Origin: Peribacillus muralis
GTDB lineage: Bacteria; Bacillota; Bacilli; Bacillales; DSM-1321
Assembly (NCBI RefSeq): GCF_001439925.1
Contig: NZ_LMBV01000002.1
Span: 577-44,809, forward strand
DNA: 44,233 bases
Reading direction: 5' to 3'
The notes beneath the pieces are model-generated. The model saw only the letters and a program-made list of their open reading frames with translations. It was not told the origin of the DNA and did not search any database. The position numbers were made by a program, and so were the translations under genes. Below, piece after piece: positions 33,575 to 44,233 of this stretch (its first letter is position 1; every line of letters starts with the position of its first letter).

Positions 33575-34426
33575 ATGGGCATTCAAAAAGTGATGGTCAT
33601 CGGTGCGGGACAGATGGGATCTGGCATTGCCCAGGTCTGTGCAATGAGCGGTTATGAAGTTCTTTTACACGATTTAAAAGACGAATATGTAGAAAAAGGC
33701 TTACGGACAATTTCCAAGAATCTTTCGCGGCAGGTTGAGAAAGGGAAAATGAAGTCTGAGGATAAAGATGCAGCCCTTTCCCGGTTAACGTCGTCGACTG
33801 ATTTGCACAATGCAGCCGAGGTGGATTTGGTTATTGAAGCAGCGGTGGAGAATATGGAAATAAAAACGAAGCTATTTGCCGAGTTGGACCAAATCGCGCC
33901 ACACCATGCCATCCTTGCAACCAATACATCTTCGCTTCCGATTACCGAAATAGCCGCAAGCACGAAAAGGCCGGAAATGGTAATTGGCATGCACTTCATG
34001 AATCCGGTTCCCGTCATGAAGCTGGTCGAGATCATCCGTGGCCTTGCCACAGCGGATGAAGTTTACAAAGAAGTCGAAAAGATGGCCGAAACCTTGAACA
34101 AGATACCGGTGGAAGTGAATGATTTTCCTGGATTTGTAGCGAACCGGATTCTGATGCCGATGATCAATGAGGCGATTTATACGCTATATGAGGGCGTTGC
34201 GACTAAAGAAGCGATCGATGATGTGATGAAGCTTGGGATGAACCATCCGATGGGGCCGCTTACGCTCGCTGATTTCATTGGACTCGACACATGCTTATAC
34301 ATTATGGAAACCCTTCACCAAGGGATGGGCGACGATAAATACCGTCCGTGTCCGCTGTTAAGAAAATATGTAAAAGCCGGGTGGCTAGGCAAGAAATCAG
34401 GACGTGGCTTTTACGAATATACCTAA
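33575..34426 (+). CDS. 3-hydroxybutyryl-CoA dehydrogenase
   Basis: A 283-residue NAD-dependent 3-hydroxyacyl-CoA dehydrogenase of the MmgB/Hbd size. The Rossmann motif [11 protein letters not shown] (about 9-19), [13 protein letters not shown], the catalytic His in [17 protein letters not shown], and the [11 protein letters not shown] segment are visible. GAGGGGG precedes the ATG at 33575; an in-frame start five codons upstream has no site. It acts between enoyl-CoA hydratase (absent here) and the thiolase encoded upstream. Confidence 0.93.
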   Translation: MGIQKVMVIGAGQMGSGIAQVCAMSGYEVLLHDLKDEYVEKGLRTISKNLSRQVEKGKMKSEDKDAALSRLTSSTDLHNAAEVDLVIEAAVENMEIKTKLFAELDQIAPHHAILATNTSSLPITEIAASTKRPEMVIGMHFMNPVPVMKLVEIIRGLATADEVYKEVEKMAETLNKIPVEVNDFPGFVANRILMPMINEAIYTLYEGVATKEAIDDVMKLGMNHPMGPLTLADFIGLDTCLYIMETLHQGMGDDKYRPCPLLRKYVKAGWLGKKSGRGFYEYT

Positions 34427-34463
34427 ACATTGAAAGCATCTGCAGCTAGGGAGGAATGAAGGA

Positions 34464-35594
34464 ATGGATTTCAAGTTTACAGAAGAACAGGAAATGATGC
34501 GGAAGATGGTACGTGATTTTGCGGAGAATGAAATTGCCCCTCATATCGAAGCGATGGAAAAAGGCATGTTTCCAAGAGCGATCCTGCATAAAATGGGAGA
34601 GCTTGGCTTGATGGGGATTCCCATCCCGGAACAATACGGTGGTGCTGGAATGGACTTCATGTCGTATATCATCGCCATCAACGAGATTTCCAAAGTAAGT
34701 CCCACCCTCGGTGTCATACTATCTGTTCATACTTCTGTTGGAACAAATCCAATCGTTTATTTTGGAAACGAGGAGCAGAAGCGAAAGTATGTGCCTAAGT
34801 TAGCCGCAGGACGATATTTAGGCGCCTTTTGCTTAACCGAGCAAAGCTCCGGATCCGATGCTGCGAGCTTGAAATCCAAGGCTGTAAAGGAAGGCAATCT
34901 ATATCGATTGAATGGCTCTAAAGTATTCATTACAAATGGCGGGGAAGCGGATGTGTTTATTGTATTTGCCTCCACGGACCCACAGGCGGGCAGCAAGGGA
35001 ATCTCTGCTTTCATTGTAGAAAAGGGGACCCCGGGATTAATCATCGGTAAAGAAGAACGTAAAATGGGACTTCATGGCTCGAGCACCGTACAGGTAACCT
35101 TCGAAAATCTGAAAGTGCCTGAGTGCAATCTGCTAGGCAAAGAAGGTGAAGGCTTCAAGATCGCGATGGCCAACCTGGATGCCGGGAGGATAGGAATCGC
35201 GTCCCAAGCGCTCGGAATTGCTGAAGGTGCCATGGAACATGCCGTCCAATATGCAAAGGACAGAGTGCAGTTTAACAAACCGATATCCTCGCAGCAGGGA
35301 ATTGGCTTCAAGCTGGCGGACATGGCAACAGGCATAGAAGCTTCAAGGTTACTTGTCTATCAGGCGGCGTTTTTACGCTCAGAGGGATTGAAATGCGGTA
35401 AGGAGGCAGCGATGGCTAAGCTATTCGCTTCGAGGACGGCTGTCGAGGTGGCGATAGAAGCAGTCCAAGTATTCGGAGGCTATGGATACACGACGGAATA
35501 TCCGGTCGAACGCTATTTCAGGGACGCAAAGGTAACGGAAATTTATGAAGGCACCAGTGAAATACAAAGGATGGTCATCAATAAGAATCTCTAA
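34464..35594 (+). CDS. Acyl-CoA dehydrogenase (paralogue 1)
   Basis: A 376-residue FAD-dependent acyl-CoA dehydrogenase. The flavin and substrate segments [15 protein letters not shown] and [17 protein letters not shown], the [22 protein letters not shown] signature, and the catalytic Glu at about residue 362 in [10 protein letters not shown] are present. It is closely related to the next gene, an apparent tandem duplication, but differs in the substrate-facing region ([19 protein letters not shown]). Likely short-chain or branched-chain acyl-CoA; chain preference cannot be read directly. Confidence 0.92.
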   Translation: MDFKFTEEQEMMRKMVRDFAENEIAPHIEAMEKGMFPRAILHKMGELGLMGIPIPEQYGGAGMDFMSYIIAINEISKVSPTLGVILSVHTSVGTNPIVYFGNEEQKRKYVPKLAAGRYLGAFCLTEQSSGSDAASLKSKAVKEGNLYRLNGSKVFITNGGEADVFIVFASTDPQAGSKGISAFIVEKGTPGLIIGKEERKMGLHGSSTVQVTFENLKVPECNLLGKEGEGFKIAMANLDAGRIGIASQALGIAEGAMEHAVQYAKDRVQFNKPISSQQGIGFKLADMATGIEASRLLVYQAAFLRSEGLKCGKEAAMAKLFASRTAVEVAIEAVQVFGGYGYTTEYPVERYFRDAKVTEIYEGTSEIQRMVINKNL

Positions 35595-35623
35595 ATACAT
35601 CGAAAAAGACAGGAGAAGATCAC

Positions 35624-36763
35624 ATGCAGTTTAAATTAACGGAAGAACATGAAATGATCAGAAAAATGGTTCGCGATTTTGCCCAGAATGAAGTGGCACC
35701 GACAGCTGCCGAGCGGGATGAAGAAGAACGATTCGACCGCGAGATTTTCGATAAAATGGCCGAACTCGGTTTGACGGGAATTCCGTGGCCAGAGGAATAC
35801 GGTGGAATTGGAAGCGATTACTTGGCGTATTGCATTGCGATCGAAGAACTTTCCCGTGTTTGTGCGTCTACTGGGGTTACGCTATCAGCCCATACATCTC
35901 TTGCAGGCTGGCCAATCTATAAATTCGGATCTGAGGAGCAAAAGCAAAAATACCTTCGACCGATGGCACAGGGTGAAAAAATCGGCGCATATGGCCTGAC
36001 TGAGCCTAGCTCGGGCTCCGATGCAGGCGGTATGAGAACGACTGCCAAGCTTGTTGGTGATGAATATATCATTAGCGGGTCGAAAATTTTCATAACGAAC
36101 GGCGGGATTGCGGATACCTACGTGGTCTTTGCTTTGACAGATCCCGAATCGAAGCAAAAAGGAACGAGTGCCTTCATCATTGAAAGTGACTTCCCGGGCT
36201 TCAGTGTTGGTAAAAAAGAGAAGAAGCTCGGAATCCGTTCATCCCCGACAACGGAAATCATCTTTGATGAATGCCGGGTGCCAAAGGCAAACCTGCTTGG
36301 CAAGGAAGGGGAGGGCTTTAAAATCGCGATGATGACGCTGGATGGCGGCCGTAACGGAATAGCGGCCCAAGCTGTAGGCATTGCCCAGGGTGCATTGGAT
36401 GCCGCGGTCAATTATGCAAAAGAGCGCGTCCAGTTCGGCAAGCCCATTTCTGCACAGCAAGGAATCGGTTTTAAACTGGCGGATATGGCGACCGGGGTTG
36501 AAGCGTCAAGACTACTAACCTATCAGGCGGCCTGGCTGGAATCGGTTGGTCTTCCGTATGGAAAAGAGTCGGCCATGTCGAAGCTTTTCGCTGGTGATAC
36601 AGCAATGAAAGTAACGACGGAAGCCGTACAGGTTTTTGGGGGTTATGGATATACAAAGGATTATCCTGTAGAACGGTATATGCGCGATGCGAAAATAACC
36701 CAGATTTACGAAGGTACACAGGAAATTCAAAAGCTGGTCATTTCAAGGATGGTTACGAAATAA
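35624..36763 (+). CDS. acdA: Acyl-CoA dehydrogenase AcdA
   Basis: A 379-residue acyl-CoA dehydrogenase closely following B. subtilis AcdA along its length ([45 protein letters not shown]). The catalytic Glu is at about residue 363 in [10 protein letters not shown]. In B. subtilis acdA lies next to fadF and rpoE and is FadR-controlled. Here four genes are inserted or retained around it. It is placed 29 bases after paralogue 1, with AGGAGAAG before the ATG. Confidence 0.93.
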   Translation: MQFKLTEEHEMIRKMVRDFAQNEVAPTAAERDEEERFDREIFDKMAELGLTGIPWPEEYGGIGSDYLAYCIAIEELSRVCASTGVTLSAHTSLAGWPIYKFGSEEQKQKYLRPMAQGEKIGAYGLTEPSSGSDAGGMRTTAKLVGDEYIISGSKIFITNGGIADTYVVFALTDPESKQKGTSAFIIESDFPGFSVGKKEKKLGIRSSPTTEIIFDECRVPKANLLGKEGEGFKIAMMTLDGGRNGIAAQAVGIAQGALDAAVNYAKERVQFGKPISAQQGIGFKLADMATGVEASRLLTYQAAWLESVGLPYGKESAMSKLFAGDTAMKVTTEAVQVFGGYGYTKDYPVERYMRDAKITQIYEGTQEIQKLVISRMVTK

Positions 36764-36764
36764 G

Positions 36765-36820
36765 GTTGAAAATGAGGTTTTCCGCTTGAGGCACCGTCTT
36801 GGCGGAATGCCCTTTTCAAC
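36765..36820 (+). other. Stem-loop in the acdA-tetR gap
   Basis: GTTGAAAA (36765-36772) pairs with TTTTCAAC (36813-36820), and TCCGC (36781-36785) with GCGGA (36802-36806) inside it. It begins right after the acdA stop. With only TTTT following it may be a partial terminator that lowers tetR-icmF readthrough. Confidence 0.5.
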
Positions 36821-36875
36821 TTTTGGGAAATGTCTTTATTGAGTAAATGATGCGCTTTCTAAAAGGGGTTTGAAA

Positions 36876-37526
36876 ATGGAAAAAAGAGAAGTTGTTGCGT
36901 CGGTAAAGGATGAGCGGCTGGTTGAAAAAAGGCGAACCCAAATGATTAAGGGGGCGGTGAATCTTTTTAAGGAAAAGGGATTTCATCGGACGACCACCAG
37001 GGAAATTGCCAAAGCGGCGGGCTTTAGCATTGGTACGTTATACGAGTATATCCGAACCAAGGAAGATATATTATATCTCGTTTGTGACTTTATATACGAT
37101 GAAGTTCAGGAAAAGCTTCAAAAAGAAATCGATCAGAGTGAGGGAACACTTGAAAGTTTGAAGATGACGATTGCCTATTTTTATAGAGTGATGGATGACA
37201 TGCAGGACGAGGTGCTGGTGATGTATCAAGAGGTGAAGGCATTGACGAAAGATGCCCTGCCTTACGTGCTGAACAAAGAAATTCGAATGGTGGGCATGTT
37301 CGAAAAGGTTATAAAGAAATGTGTTGAGAACGGGGAACTGTTGCTGACGGAAAAACAAATCAGCCTCGTTTCGCATAACATTTTCGTCCAGGGACAGATG
37401 TGGAGCTTCAGAAGGTGGGCTTTGCATAAAGAGTATACGCTTCAAGAGTACATCGATGTTCAGACGCAATTATTGATCCAAAGCATCTCATTTCATAAAA
37501 GTGCCGATATCAGGTCGTTTCAATAA
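36876..37526 (+). CDS. TetR family transcriptional regulator
   Basis: A 216-residue TetR-type repressor. The helix-turn-helix is [23 protein letters not shown] (about 36-58), preceded by the first helix [17 protein letters not shown]. The C-terminal ligand domain is acidic and helical and resembles the acyl-CoA-responsive FadR branch, but I would not call it FadR. I chose the ATG at 36876 behind AAAGGGG over a TTG two codons upstream. Its stop is 11 bases before icmF, so it is probably co-expressed with icmF and may regulate the operon in response to an acyl-CoA. Confidence 0.88.
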   Translation: MEKREVVASVKDERLVEKRRTQMIKGAVNLFKEKGFHRTTTREIAKAAGFSIGTLYEYIRTKEDILYLVCDFIYDEVQEKLQKEIDQSEGTLESLKMTIAYFYRVMDDMQDEVLVMYQEVKALTKDALPYVLNKEIRMVGMFEKVIKKCVENGELLLTEKQISLVSHNIFVQGQMWSFRRWALHKEYTLQEYIDVQTQLLIQSISFHKSADIRSFQ

Positions 37527-37537
37527 GGAGGAGCTAT

Positions 37538-40500
37538 ATGGATACAGTTGTTGTATATAAACCGAAAAACCATATCAGATTCGTGACTGCTTCGAGTTTA
37601 TTCGATGGTCATGATGCATCGATCAACATCATGAGGAGGATTCTGCAGTCGAGCGGGGCGGAGGTCATTCATTTAGGACATAATCGCTCTGTTGAGGAGA
37701 TCGTGAATGCAGCCATCCAGGAAGATGTTCAAGGCATTGCCATGTCATCATACCAAGGAGGACATGTAGAATATTTTAAATATATGTTTGACCTGTTGAA
37801 GGAAAGGGGGGCCGAGCATATTCGGATTTTTGCCGGAGGTGGGGGTGTCATCATTCCGAGGGAAATCAAGGAGCTGCATGATTATGGGATTGCCCGCATC
37901 TTCTCCCCTGATGAAGGGCGGGAATATGGTCTCCAAGGGATGATAAATGTATTGATGGAAGAATGTGACTTCTCCACAGTCAAACCGTCTTTGCAGGAAC
38001 GCTTCGATGAATTGATTGCAGGCGGGACGAATGCGATTGCCCAATATATCACTTTTGCTGAAGGAAGGCTGGAAGCTTCAGATGAATCGGCCGCAGCGGT
38101 TGAAAGCCTTTTTGAGCAAATCAAGACATCTGAAAGGAAGGTTCCTGTTCTTGGGATCACAGGGACGGGCGGCGCGGGTAAAAGTTCACTGACCGATGAA
38201 TTGATCCGGCGTTTCCTTAACGAAATCAAGGATAAGAAAGTGGCCATACTATCCGTCGATCCGACAAAACAAAAGACAGGTGGTGCCTTGCTGGGCGACA
38301 GGATCAGGATGAACGCGATTTTTTCAGAGCGTGTATATATGCGGAGCCTGGCCACGCGCCATTCAAAAAGTGAGTTGTCCTTGGCGATCAAAGATGCCAT
38401 ATCAGTCGTGAAGGCAGCCGGCTTCGATTTAATCATCGTTGAAACGAGCGGGATTGGCCAGGGTGATGCAGAGGTTGCCGAGATTTGTGATGTTTCCATG
38501 TATGTGATGACAAGTGAATTCGGTGCACCCTCCCAGCTTGAAAAAATCGATATGATCGATTACGCAGACTTGATCGTCATTAACAAATATGAGCGCAAAG
38601 GCTCTGAGGATGCAAAGAACCAAGTTCAAAAACAATATCAGAGAAGCCGGATGCTTTTTGAACAAGATCCATCGGAAATGCCGGTTTATGGCACGATCGC
38701 CTCCCAATTCAATGACCCGGGCACGAATGCAGTATTCGCTGCCCTGATTGAAAAACTTCATGAAAAAGCAGGGACGGAATGGAGCACATCCTTTTCGAAG
38801 GAAGCGGATGTTTACAAGCAAAATGTCATCATTCCAAATGACCGCCGTTATTATTTGCGGGAAATAAGTGATACGGTCAGGACGTATCATAAACGCTCGG
38901 CGGAGCAAGTGCGCATCGCCCGCAGGCTTTTCCAGCTTGAAGGTGCCATTGAGGCGGTAAAGGAAACGGATAACAACAAAGAAATCTTGGCGCCTTTAGA
39001 AGCTTTGAAAAAGGAAACGGATTCCAAGTTATCCCCCGAATCTAAAAAATCGCTCTCAGGATGGGGAGATTTAAAAGAAAAATATGAGGGGGAGCAGTTT
39101 GTCACATCGATCAGGGATAAAGAAATTGTTACGAAGCTTAAAACGAAAAGCTTATCAGGTTTAATGATTCCGAGAGTCTCTTTGCCTAAATATGTCGATT
39201 ATGGCGAGATTTTAGGATGGATATCCCGTGAAAATGTGCCGGGCTTTTTCCCGTATACAGCTGGAGTCTTTCCGTTTAAACGTGAAGGGGAAGATCCAAA
39301 ACGGCAATTTGCCGGTGAGGGCTCACCAGACCGGACCAACCGCCGTTTTCATTATTTATCTAAGGATGATCATGCTAAACGGCTAAGTACGGCTTTCGAT
39401 TCCGTGACATTATATGGCGAGGATCCTGATCATCGACCGGATATTTATGGCAAGGTAGGGGAAAGCGGCGTTAGCATTTGTACGCTCGATGACATGAAAA
39501 AATTATATGCAGGTTTTGATCTTTGCCACCCATCGACATCTGTATCGATGACCATCAATGGACCGGCACCAATCATTTTGGCCATGTTCATGAACACGGC
39601 AATCGATCAGCAGATTCAGCGAAAAGTGGAAGAGCTTGGCCGCCCCCTTAACGATATGGAAGCGCAAGAAGTGCAGGCGTTCACTTTGCAAACGGTACGC
39701 GGCACAGTTCAAGCGGACATCCTGAAAGAGGACCAAGGTCAGAATACATGCATCTTTTCTACGGAGTTTGCTTTAAGGTTAATGGGCGATATCCAAGCCT
39801 ATTTCATCGATCATAAAGTCAGGAATTATTATTCTGTATCCATATCCGGTTATCACATTGCCGAAGCGGGAGCGAATCCGATTTCACAACTGGCATTCAC
39901 TTTGGCGAATGGATTTACTTACATCGAATATTACTTGAGTCGCGGAATGAATATTGATGATTTTGCCCCGAATTTATCGTTCTTCTTCTCAAATGGACTT
40001 GACCCGGAATATACGGTTATTGGCAGGGTGGCAAGAAGGATTTGGGCGACAGTCATGCGCGATAAATATGGAGCGAATGATCGCAGCCAGAAGCTAAAAT
40101 ATCATATTCAGACTTCAGGTCGCTCGCTTCATGCGCAAGAAATTGATTTTAATGATATCAGGACGACACTTCAGGCATTGATGGCCTTACAGGACAACTG
40201 TAACTCCTTGCATACGAATGCTTACGATGAAGCCATCACGACGCCTACCGAAGAATCGGTACGACGTGCAATGGCGATTCAAATGATCATCACGAAAGAG
40301 CATGGGCTTTCAAAAAATGAAAACCCAATGCAAGGTGCCTTCATTGTCGAGGAATTGACGGATATGGTTGAGGAGGCCGTCCTTCAGGAGTTCGATCGCA
40401 TCAATGATCGAGGCGGCGTTCTTGGCGCGATGGAGACGCAGTATCAGCGCGGCAAAATCCAGGATGAATCGATGCATTATGAAATGAAGAAGCATACAGG

Positions 40501-40804
40501 GGAATTGCCGATCATTGGGGTCAATACGTATTTGAACCCTAATCCACCTTCCGAGGATGCCGTGAACAGCATGGAAATTGCCCGTGCAACAAAGGAAGAA
40601 AAGGAAGGACAGATCAAAAACCTGCAAGCATTTCAGGAAACAAATAAGGAGTTCGCCGACGAAGCGCTAACGAGGTTGAAAGCAGCGGCCATGAATGGGG
40701 ACAATATCTTCTCCGAGCTCATGAATTGTGTGAGAGTGGCTAGCCTTGGCCAGATTACCCGGGCGCTATATGATGTAGGCGGGCAATATCGCAGAAATAT
40801 GTAG
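37538..40804 (+). CDS. icmF: Fused isobutyryl-CoA mutase IcmF
   Basis: A 1088-residue three-part enzyme. The N-terminal adenosylcobalamin domain carries DGHD at 23-26. A MeaI-like GTPase chaperone domain follows, with Walker [10 protein letters not shown] at about 209-217, DPT near 247 and NKYERKG. The C-terminal half is the acyl-CoA mutase barrel ([17 protein letters not shown]). It interconverts isobutyryl- and butyryl-CoA (and sometimes isovaleryl-/pivalyl-CoA). Phe591 in KRQFAGEG replaces the Tyr of methylmalonyl-CoA mutases, which favours isobutyryl over methylmalonyl. AAGGAGGAG precedes the ATG. It ends at a hairpin (40811-40845). Confidence 0.95.
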   Translation: MDTVVVYKPKNHIRFVTASSLFDGHDASINIMRRILQSSGAEVIHLGHNRSVEEIVNAAIQEDVQGIAMSSYQGGHVEYFKYMFDLLKERGAEHIRIFAGGGGVIIPREIKELHDYGIARIFSPDEGREYGLQGMINVLMEECDFSTVKPSLQERFDELIAGGTNAIAQYITFAEGRLEASDESAAAVESLFEQIKTSERKVPVLGITGTGGAGKSSLTDELIRRFLNEIKDKKVAILSVDPTKQKTGGALLGDRIRMNAIFSERVYMRSLATRHSKSELSLAIKDAISVVKAAGFDLIIVETSGIGQGDAEVAEICDVSMYVMTSEFGAPSQLEKIDMIDYADLIVINKYERKGSEDAKNQVQKQYQRSRMLFEQDPSEMPVYGTIASQFNDPGTNAVFAALIEKLHEKAGTEWSTSFSKEADVYKQNVIIPNDRRYYLREISDTVRTYHKRSAEQVRIARRLFQLEGAIEAVKETDNNKEILAPLEALKKETDSKLSPESKKSLSGWGDLKEKYEGEQFVTSIRDKEIVTKLKTKSLSGLMIPRVSLPKYVDYGEILGWISRENVPGFFPYTAGVFPFKREGEDPKRQFAGEGSPDRTNRRFHYLSKDDHAKRLSTAFDSVTLYGEDPDHRPDIYGKVGESGVSICTLDDMKKLYAGFDLCHPSTSVSMTINGPAPIILAMFMNTAIDQQIQRKVEELGRPLNDMEAQEVQAFTLQTVRGTVQADILKEDQGQNTCIFSTEFALRLMGDIQAYFIDHKVRNYYSVSISGYHIAEAGANPISQLAFTLANGFTYIEYYLSRGMNIDDFAPNLSFFFSNGLDPEYTVIGRVARRIWATVMRDKYGANDRSQKLKYHIQTSGRSLHAQEIDFNDIRTTLQALMALQDNCNSLHTNAYDEAITTPTEESVRRAMAIQMIITKEHGLSKNENPMQGAFIVEELTDMVEEAVLQEFDRINDRGGVLGAMETQYQRGKIQDESMHYEMKKHTGELPIIGVNTYLNPNPPSEDAVNSMEIARATKEEKEGQIKNLQAFQETNKEFADEALTRLKAAAMNGDNIFSELMNCVRVASLGQITRALYDVGGQYRRNM

Positions 40805-40810
40805 GGAAGG

Positions 40811-40845
40811 CAAAAGGGACTCCGAATTGAAGGGGTCCCTTTTGT
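40811..40845 (+). terminator. Terminator of the thiolase-icmF operon
   Basis: CAAAAGGGACTCC pairs with GGGGTCCCTTTTG (one G-U) around a GAATTGAA loop, followed by TT and A/T bases. Confidence 0.85.
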
Positions 40846-41265
40846 TAAAATATTGGAAAAATGTGAATTTCCCCTTATAATTATTTGGAAAAGGGGCAAA
40901 AATGATGAATCAGCACCATTTGAGTTGAATGCTCGGATCCATACTTGCTTCCTTTTTTGCCATCATTCTTTTATTTTAGCTATATTAGCATCAATGGGGT
41001 GCCATCCCATTGCTTTTTTTACGGCTTTTTATCGTCAAAAATCGAAGAAAGAAAGTAAATGGTCAAGCACTCTCCGAAACATAGGCGTTAAGGTAAATCT
41101 GTGAAAGTATCAGATAGAACTAGCATAAACCCATTTAGATTGTTTATAATGGAGTATATGTCTAGCAGGAATTGTCGTTATTTTATCGAAATACTGTTTT
41201 AGATTATTTTTTTATGTGAAAAAACACGGAATCCAGTGTTTGAATAGAGAAGGGAAGTGCGGAAT
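40846..41265. other. Intergenic region between icmF and rpoE
   Basis: These 420 bases contain AT-rich DNA with short hydrophobic frames, none with a ribosome binding site and a family I recognise. A TATAAT at 41145-41150 could be the rpoE -10 but has no good -35; a small AACAC...GTGTT hairpin is at about 41223-41241. Otherwise nothing is seen. Confidence 0.4.
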
Positions 41266-41850
41266 TTGAGTTTAAAACAATACTCAAAAGAGCAATTATT
41301 GGAAATGTCCTTAATAGAGATGGCATATGATTTGTTAGTGGAAAGAAATGAACCGATTCCATTCAAAGACCTAGTCAGTGAATTAGCTTCATTGCATCAT
41401 TTATCCAAAGCGGAAGTGGCAAAAAAAATCGCCCAATTCTATACGGACTTAAATGTTGATGGCCGTTTCACTTCACTAGGGGACAACCGTTGGGGATTGA
41501 AAACATGGTACCCGGTTGACCAAATTGAAGAAGAAGTCGTCCATGTCGTTAAACCGAAAAAGAAAAAGAAAGCGAAAAAGGCTGCTGTCGTTATCGATGA
41601 TTTCGATGAGCTTGATGATGAAGATCTTGATTTCGATGAAGATGTCGATGATCTTGATGAAGATGAGGATGACGATGATGATGATATCCTAGGTTCTCCG
41701 GTTATCGATGAAGTGCTTCTGGACGATGACGTGGAAGAGGATGACGATTTGGAAGAAGAAATTATTGAAGACGAAGCATTTGTCCTTGAAGATGATGAAG
41801 ACGAAGATGAAGAAGAAGAACTGGATGAAGATGAAGAGAAAGAAAAATAA
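41266..41850 (+). CDS. rpoE: RNA polymerase delta subunit RpoE
   Basis: A 194-residue delta factor. The folded N-terminal half (KQYSKEQLLEMSLIEMAYDL through DNRWGLKTWYPVDQIEEE, residues 1-90) is followed by a KPKKKKKAKK basic patch and a long unstructured tail of almost only Asp and Glu (about 107-194). Delta speeds polymerase recycling and selectivity. I chose the TTG at 41266 (MSLKQYSK, the family start) over a GTG three codons upstream. It is upstream of pyrG, as in B. subtilis. Confidence 0.93.
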   Translation: MSLKQYSKEQLLEMSLIEMAYDLLVERNEPIPFKDLVSELASLHHLSKAEVAKKIAQFYTDLNVDGRFTSLGDNRWGLKTWYPVDQIEEEVVHVVKPKKKKKAKKAAVVIDDFDELDDEDLDFDEDVDDLDEDEDDDDDDILGSPVIDEVLLDDDVEEDDDLEEEIIEDEAFVLEDDEDEDEEEELDEDEEKEK

Positions 41851-41859
41851 TAATCGCCC

Positions 41860-41895
41860 TTGACTTTTTGAGGCGAAATTTGTAGAATCATTTTT

Positions 41896-41899
<4 letters not shown>
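41860..41899 (+). promoter_or_regulatory. pyrG promoter with GGGC initiation site
   Basis: TTGACT (41860-41865) and TAGAAT (41883-41888), spacer 17, are followed after seven bases by GGGCTCC starting at 41896. Initiation at GGGC is the condition for CTP-sensitive reiterative G addition known for B. subtilis pyrG. Confidence 0.85.
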
Positions 41900-43850
<1,951 letters not shown>

Positions 43851-43883
43851 TAAACAAAAAAAACAGCTCTAAGGCTGTGTCAG

Positions 43884-43930
43884 ACTGTAGTCAAACTCGA
43901 TGAATAATGGAGTTTGACTGCAGTTTTTTT
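43884..43930 (+). terminator. Terminator of pyrG
   Basis: ACTGTAGTCAAACTC (43884-43898) pairs with GAGTTTGACTGCAGT (43910-43924), followed by seven T. Confidence 0.92.
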
Positions 43931-43946
43931 AGGTTTTGATGATCTT

Positions 43947-44084
43947 GCAGTGATTGTTCCTTTTCACTGCACGCGGTCCCTCATGTAGACACGCATTTCT
44001 AAGCAGTAGTCTTGCCCCCTCCGTTCCACTCCACTCTGTGTGAAAACGAACATGGAAAACAATTCAGATTGTCAGAAACGGTAC
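43947..44084 (-). repeat. Dispersed GC-rich element, copy E (inverted, deleted)
   Basis: On the minus strand it reads CACACAGAGTGGAGTGGAACGG, then GCAAGACTACTGC, AAATGCGTGTCTACATGAG, then jumps to GGACCGCGTGCAGTGAAAAGG. It lacks the right-hand CCCGCAGG and AGGAGTC arms. Array 3 lies about 35 bases further right. Confidence 0.8.
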
Positions 44085-44119
44085 AAAAACATGAGCAACC
44101 TCCTCAAATTGGTAGCAAG

Positions 44120-44233
44120 CCTAAATTGGCGAGTAAATGCGCCAAATTCACGAATAAAAGCAAGAAATTCACGAATAAAAGCACAAAACTCACGAATAAA
44201 TGCTCCAAATTCACGAATAAAAGCACGAAATTC
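44120..44233 (+). repeat. Tandem array, 21-bp unit (array 3)
   Basis: TCACGA cores at 44148, 44169, 44190 and 44211 are exactly 21 bases apart, with a decayed unit at 44127 and a partial one at 44232 cut by the window end. The unit is TCACGAATAAAAGC plus a variable AARAAAT-like part, the same orientation as array 1. Confidence 0.9.

Noticed and set aside
40853..41104. 83-codon plus-strand frame after icmF
   Set aside because: It starts at TTG without a ribosome binding site, has mixed Cys/His/Phe composition with no recognisable family, and lies in AT-rich intergenic DNA.

Overview
The window reads as a chromosomal segment of an endospore-forming Bacillaceae bacterium. I infer a Peribacillus/Bacillus simplex-like genome from gene content, protein sequence and gene order; the species is not provable from the sequence alone. 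It carries spore genes (gerQ, rsfA, pbpG), bacillithiol synthesis (bshB2), the coproporphyrin haem route (hemQ), LipL, and RNA polymerase delta next to pyrG. Most blocks match clusters known from Bacillus subtilis: pdxK/ung/ywdI/ywdK/gerQ, hemQ/pta/lipL/rsfA, ywhB-C-D/pbpG/speE-speB, ywiB-argS, uvsE-clsB-fadF-acdA-rpoE-pyrG.

Layout: 1-350 is a decayed 21-bp tandem array. 352-1996 is a MarR regulator and MFS transporter operon. 2145-4185 (minus) holds bshB2, yojF and pdxK. 4517-6875 is a partial molybdenum cofactor operon (mobA-moaE-moaD-moeB). 6932-8822 (minus) holds a stress protein and a phospholipase D-fold membrane protein. 8971-10570 is ung with three small genes, convergent with gerQ. 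11556-15320 holds hemQ, pta, lipL and rsfA. 15611-17914 holds a DUF1450 protein, an HD-domain phosphohydrolase and YwgA. 17915-18726 is repeat-rich. 18727-24396 holds a tautomerase, a site-2-type protease, YwhD, the sporulation PBP PbpG and the polyamine genes speE-speB. 24397-25402 is a repeat island. 25403-29748 holds ywiB-argS and the minus-strand pair clsB-uvsE. 30042-40804 is a fatty-acid and branched-chain acyl-CoA degradation block (fadF; thiolase, hydroxyacyl-CoA dehydrogenase, two acyl-CoA dehydrogenases, TetR, icmF). 41266-43850 is rpoE and pyrG, and the end returns to the same repeats.

How the genes work together: the fadF block feeds acyl-CoA electrons through FadF and splits acyl-CoAs by beta-oxidation, while IcmF interconverts isobutyryl- and butyryl-CoA so that valine-derived or iso-branched carbon can enter. 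Its control is visible in the DNA: a FadR-type box lies on the -35 of the fadF promoter, and a cre-like site lies before the thiolase operon. pyrG has the hallmarks of CTP-sensed reiterative-transcription attenuation. speE-speB make spermidine and putrescine, and speB is terminated by a hairpin of a dispersed family.

The least explained content is intergenic: (i) three arrays of about 21 bp period (1-195, 24841-24957, 44120-44233), (ii) five copies of a 110-180 bp GC-rich element with nested inverted repeats, and (iii) a family of CCCTAYAG hairpins. These cluster together in the same gaps. No phage, IS element, CRISPR array, tRNA or rRNA was seen.
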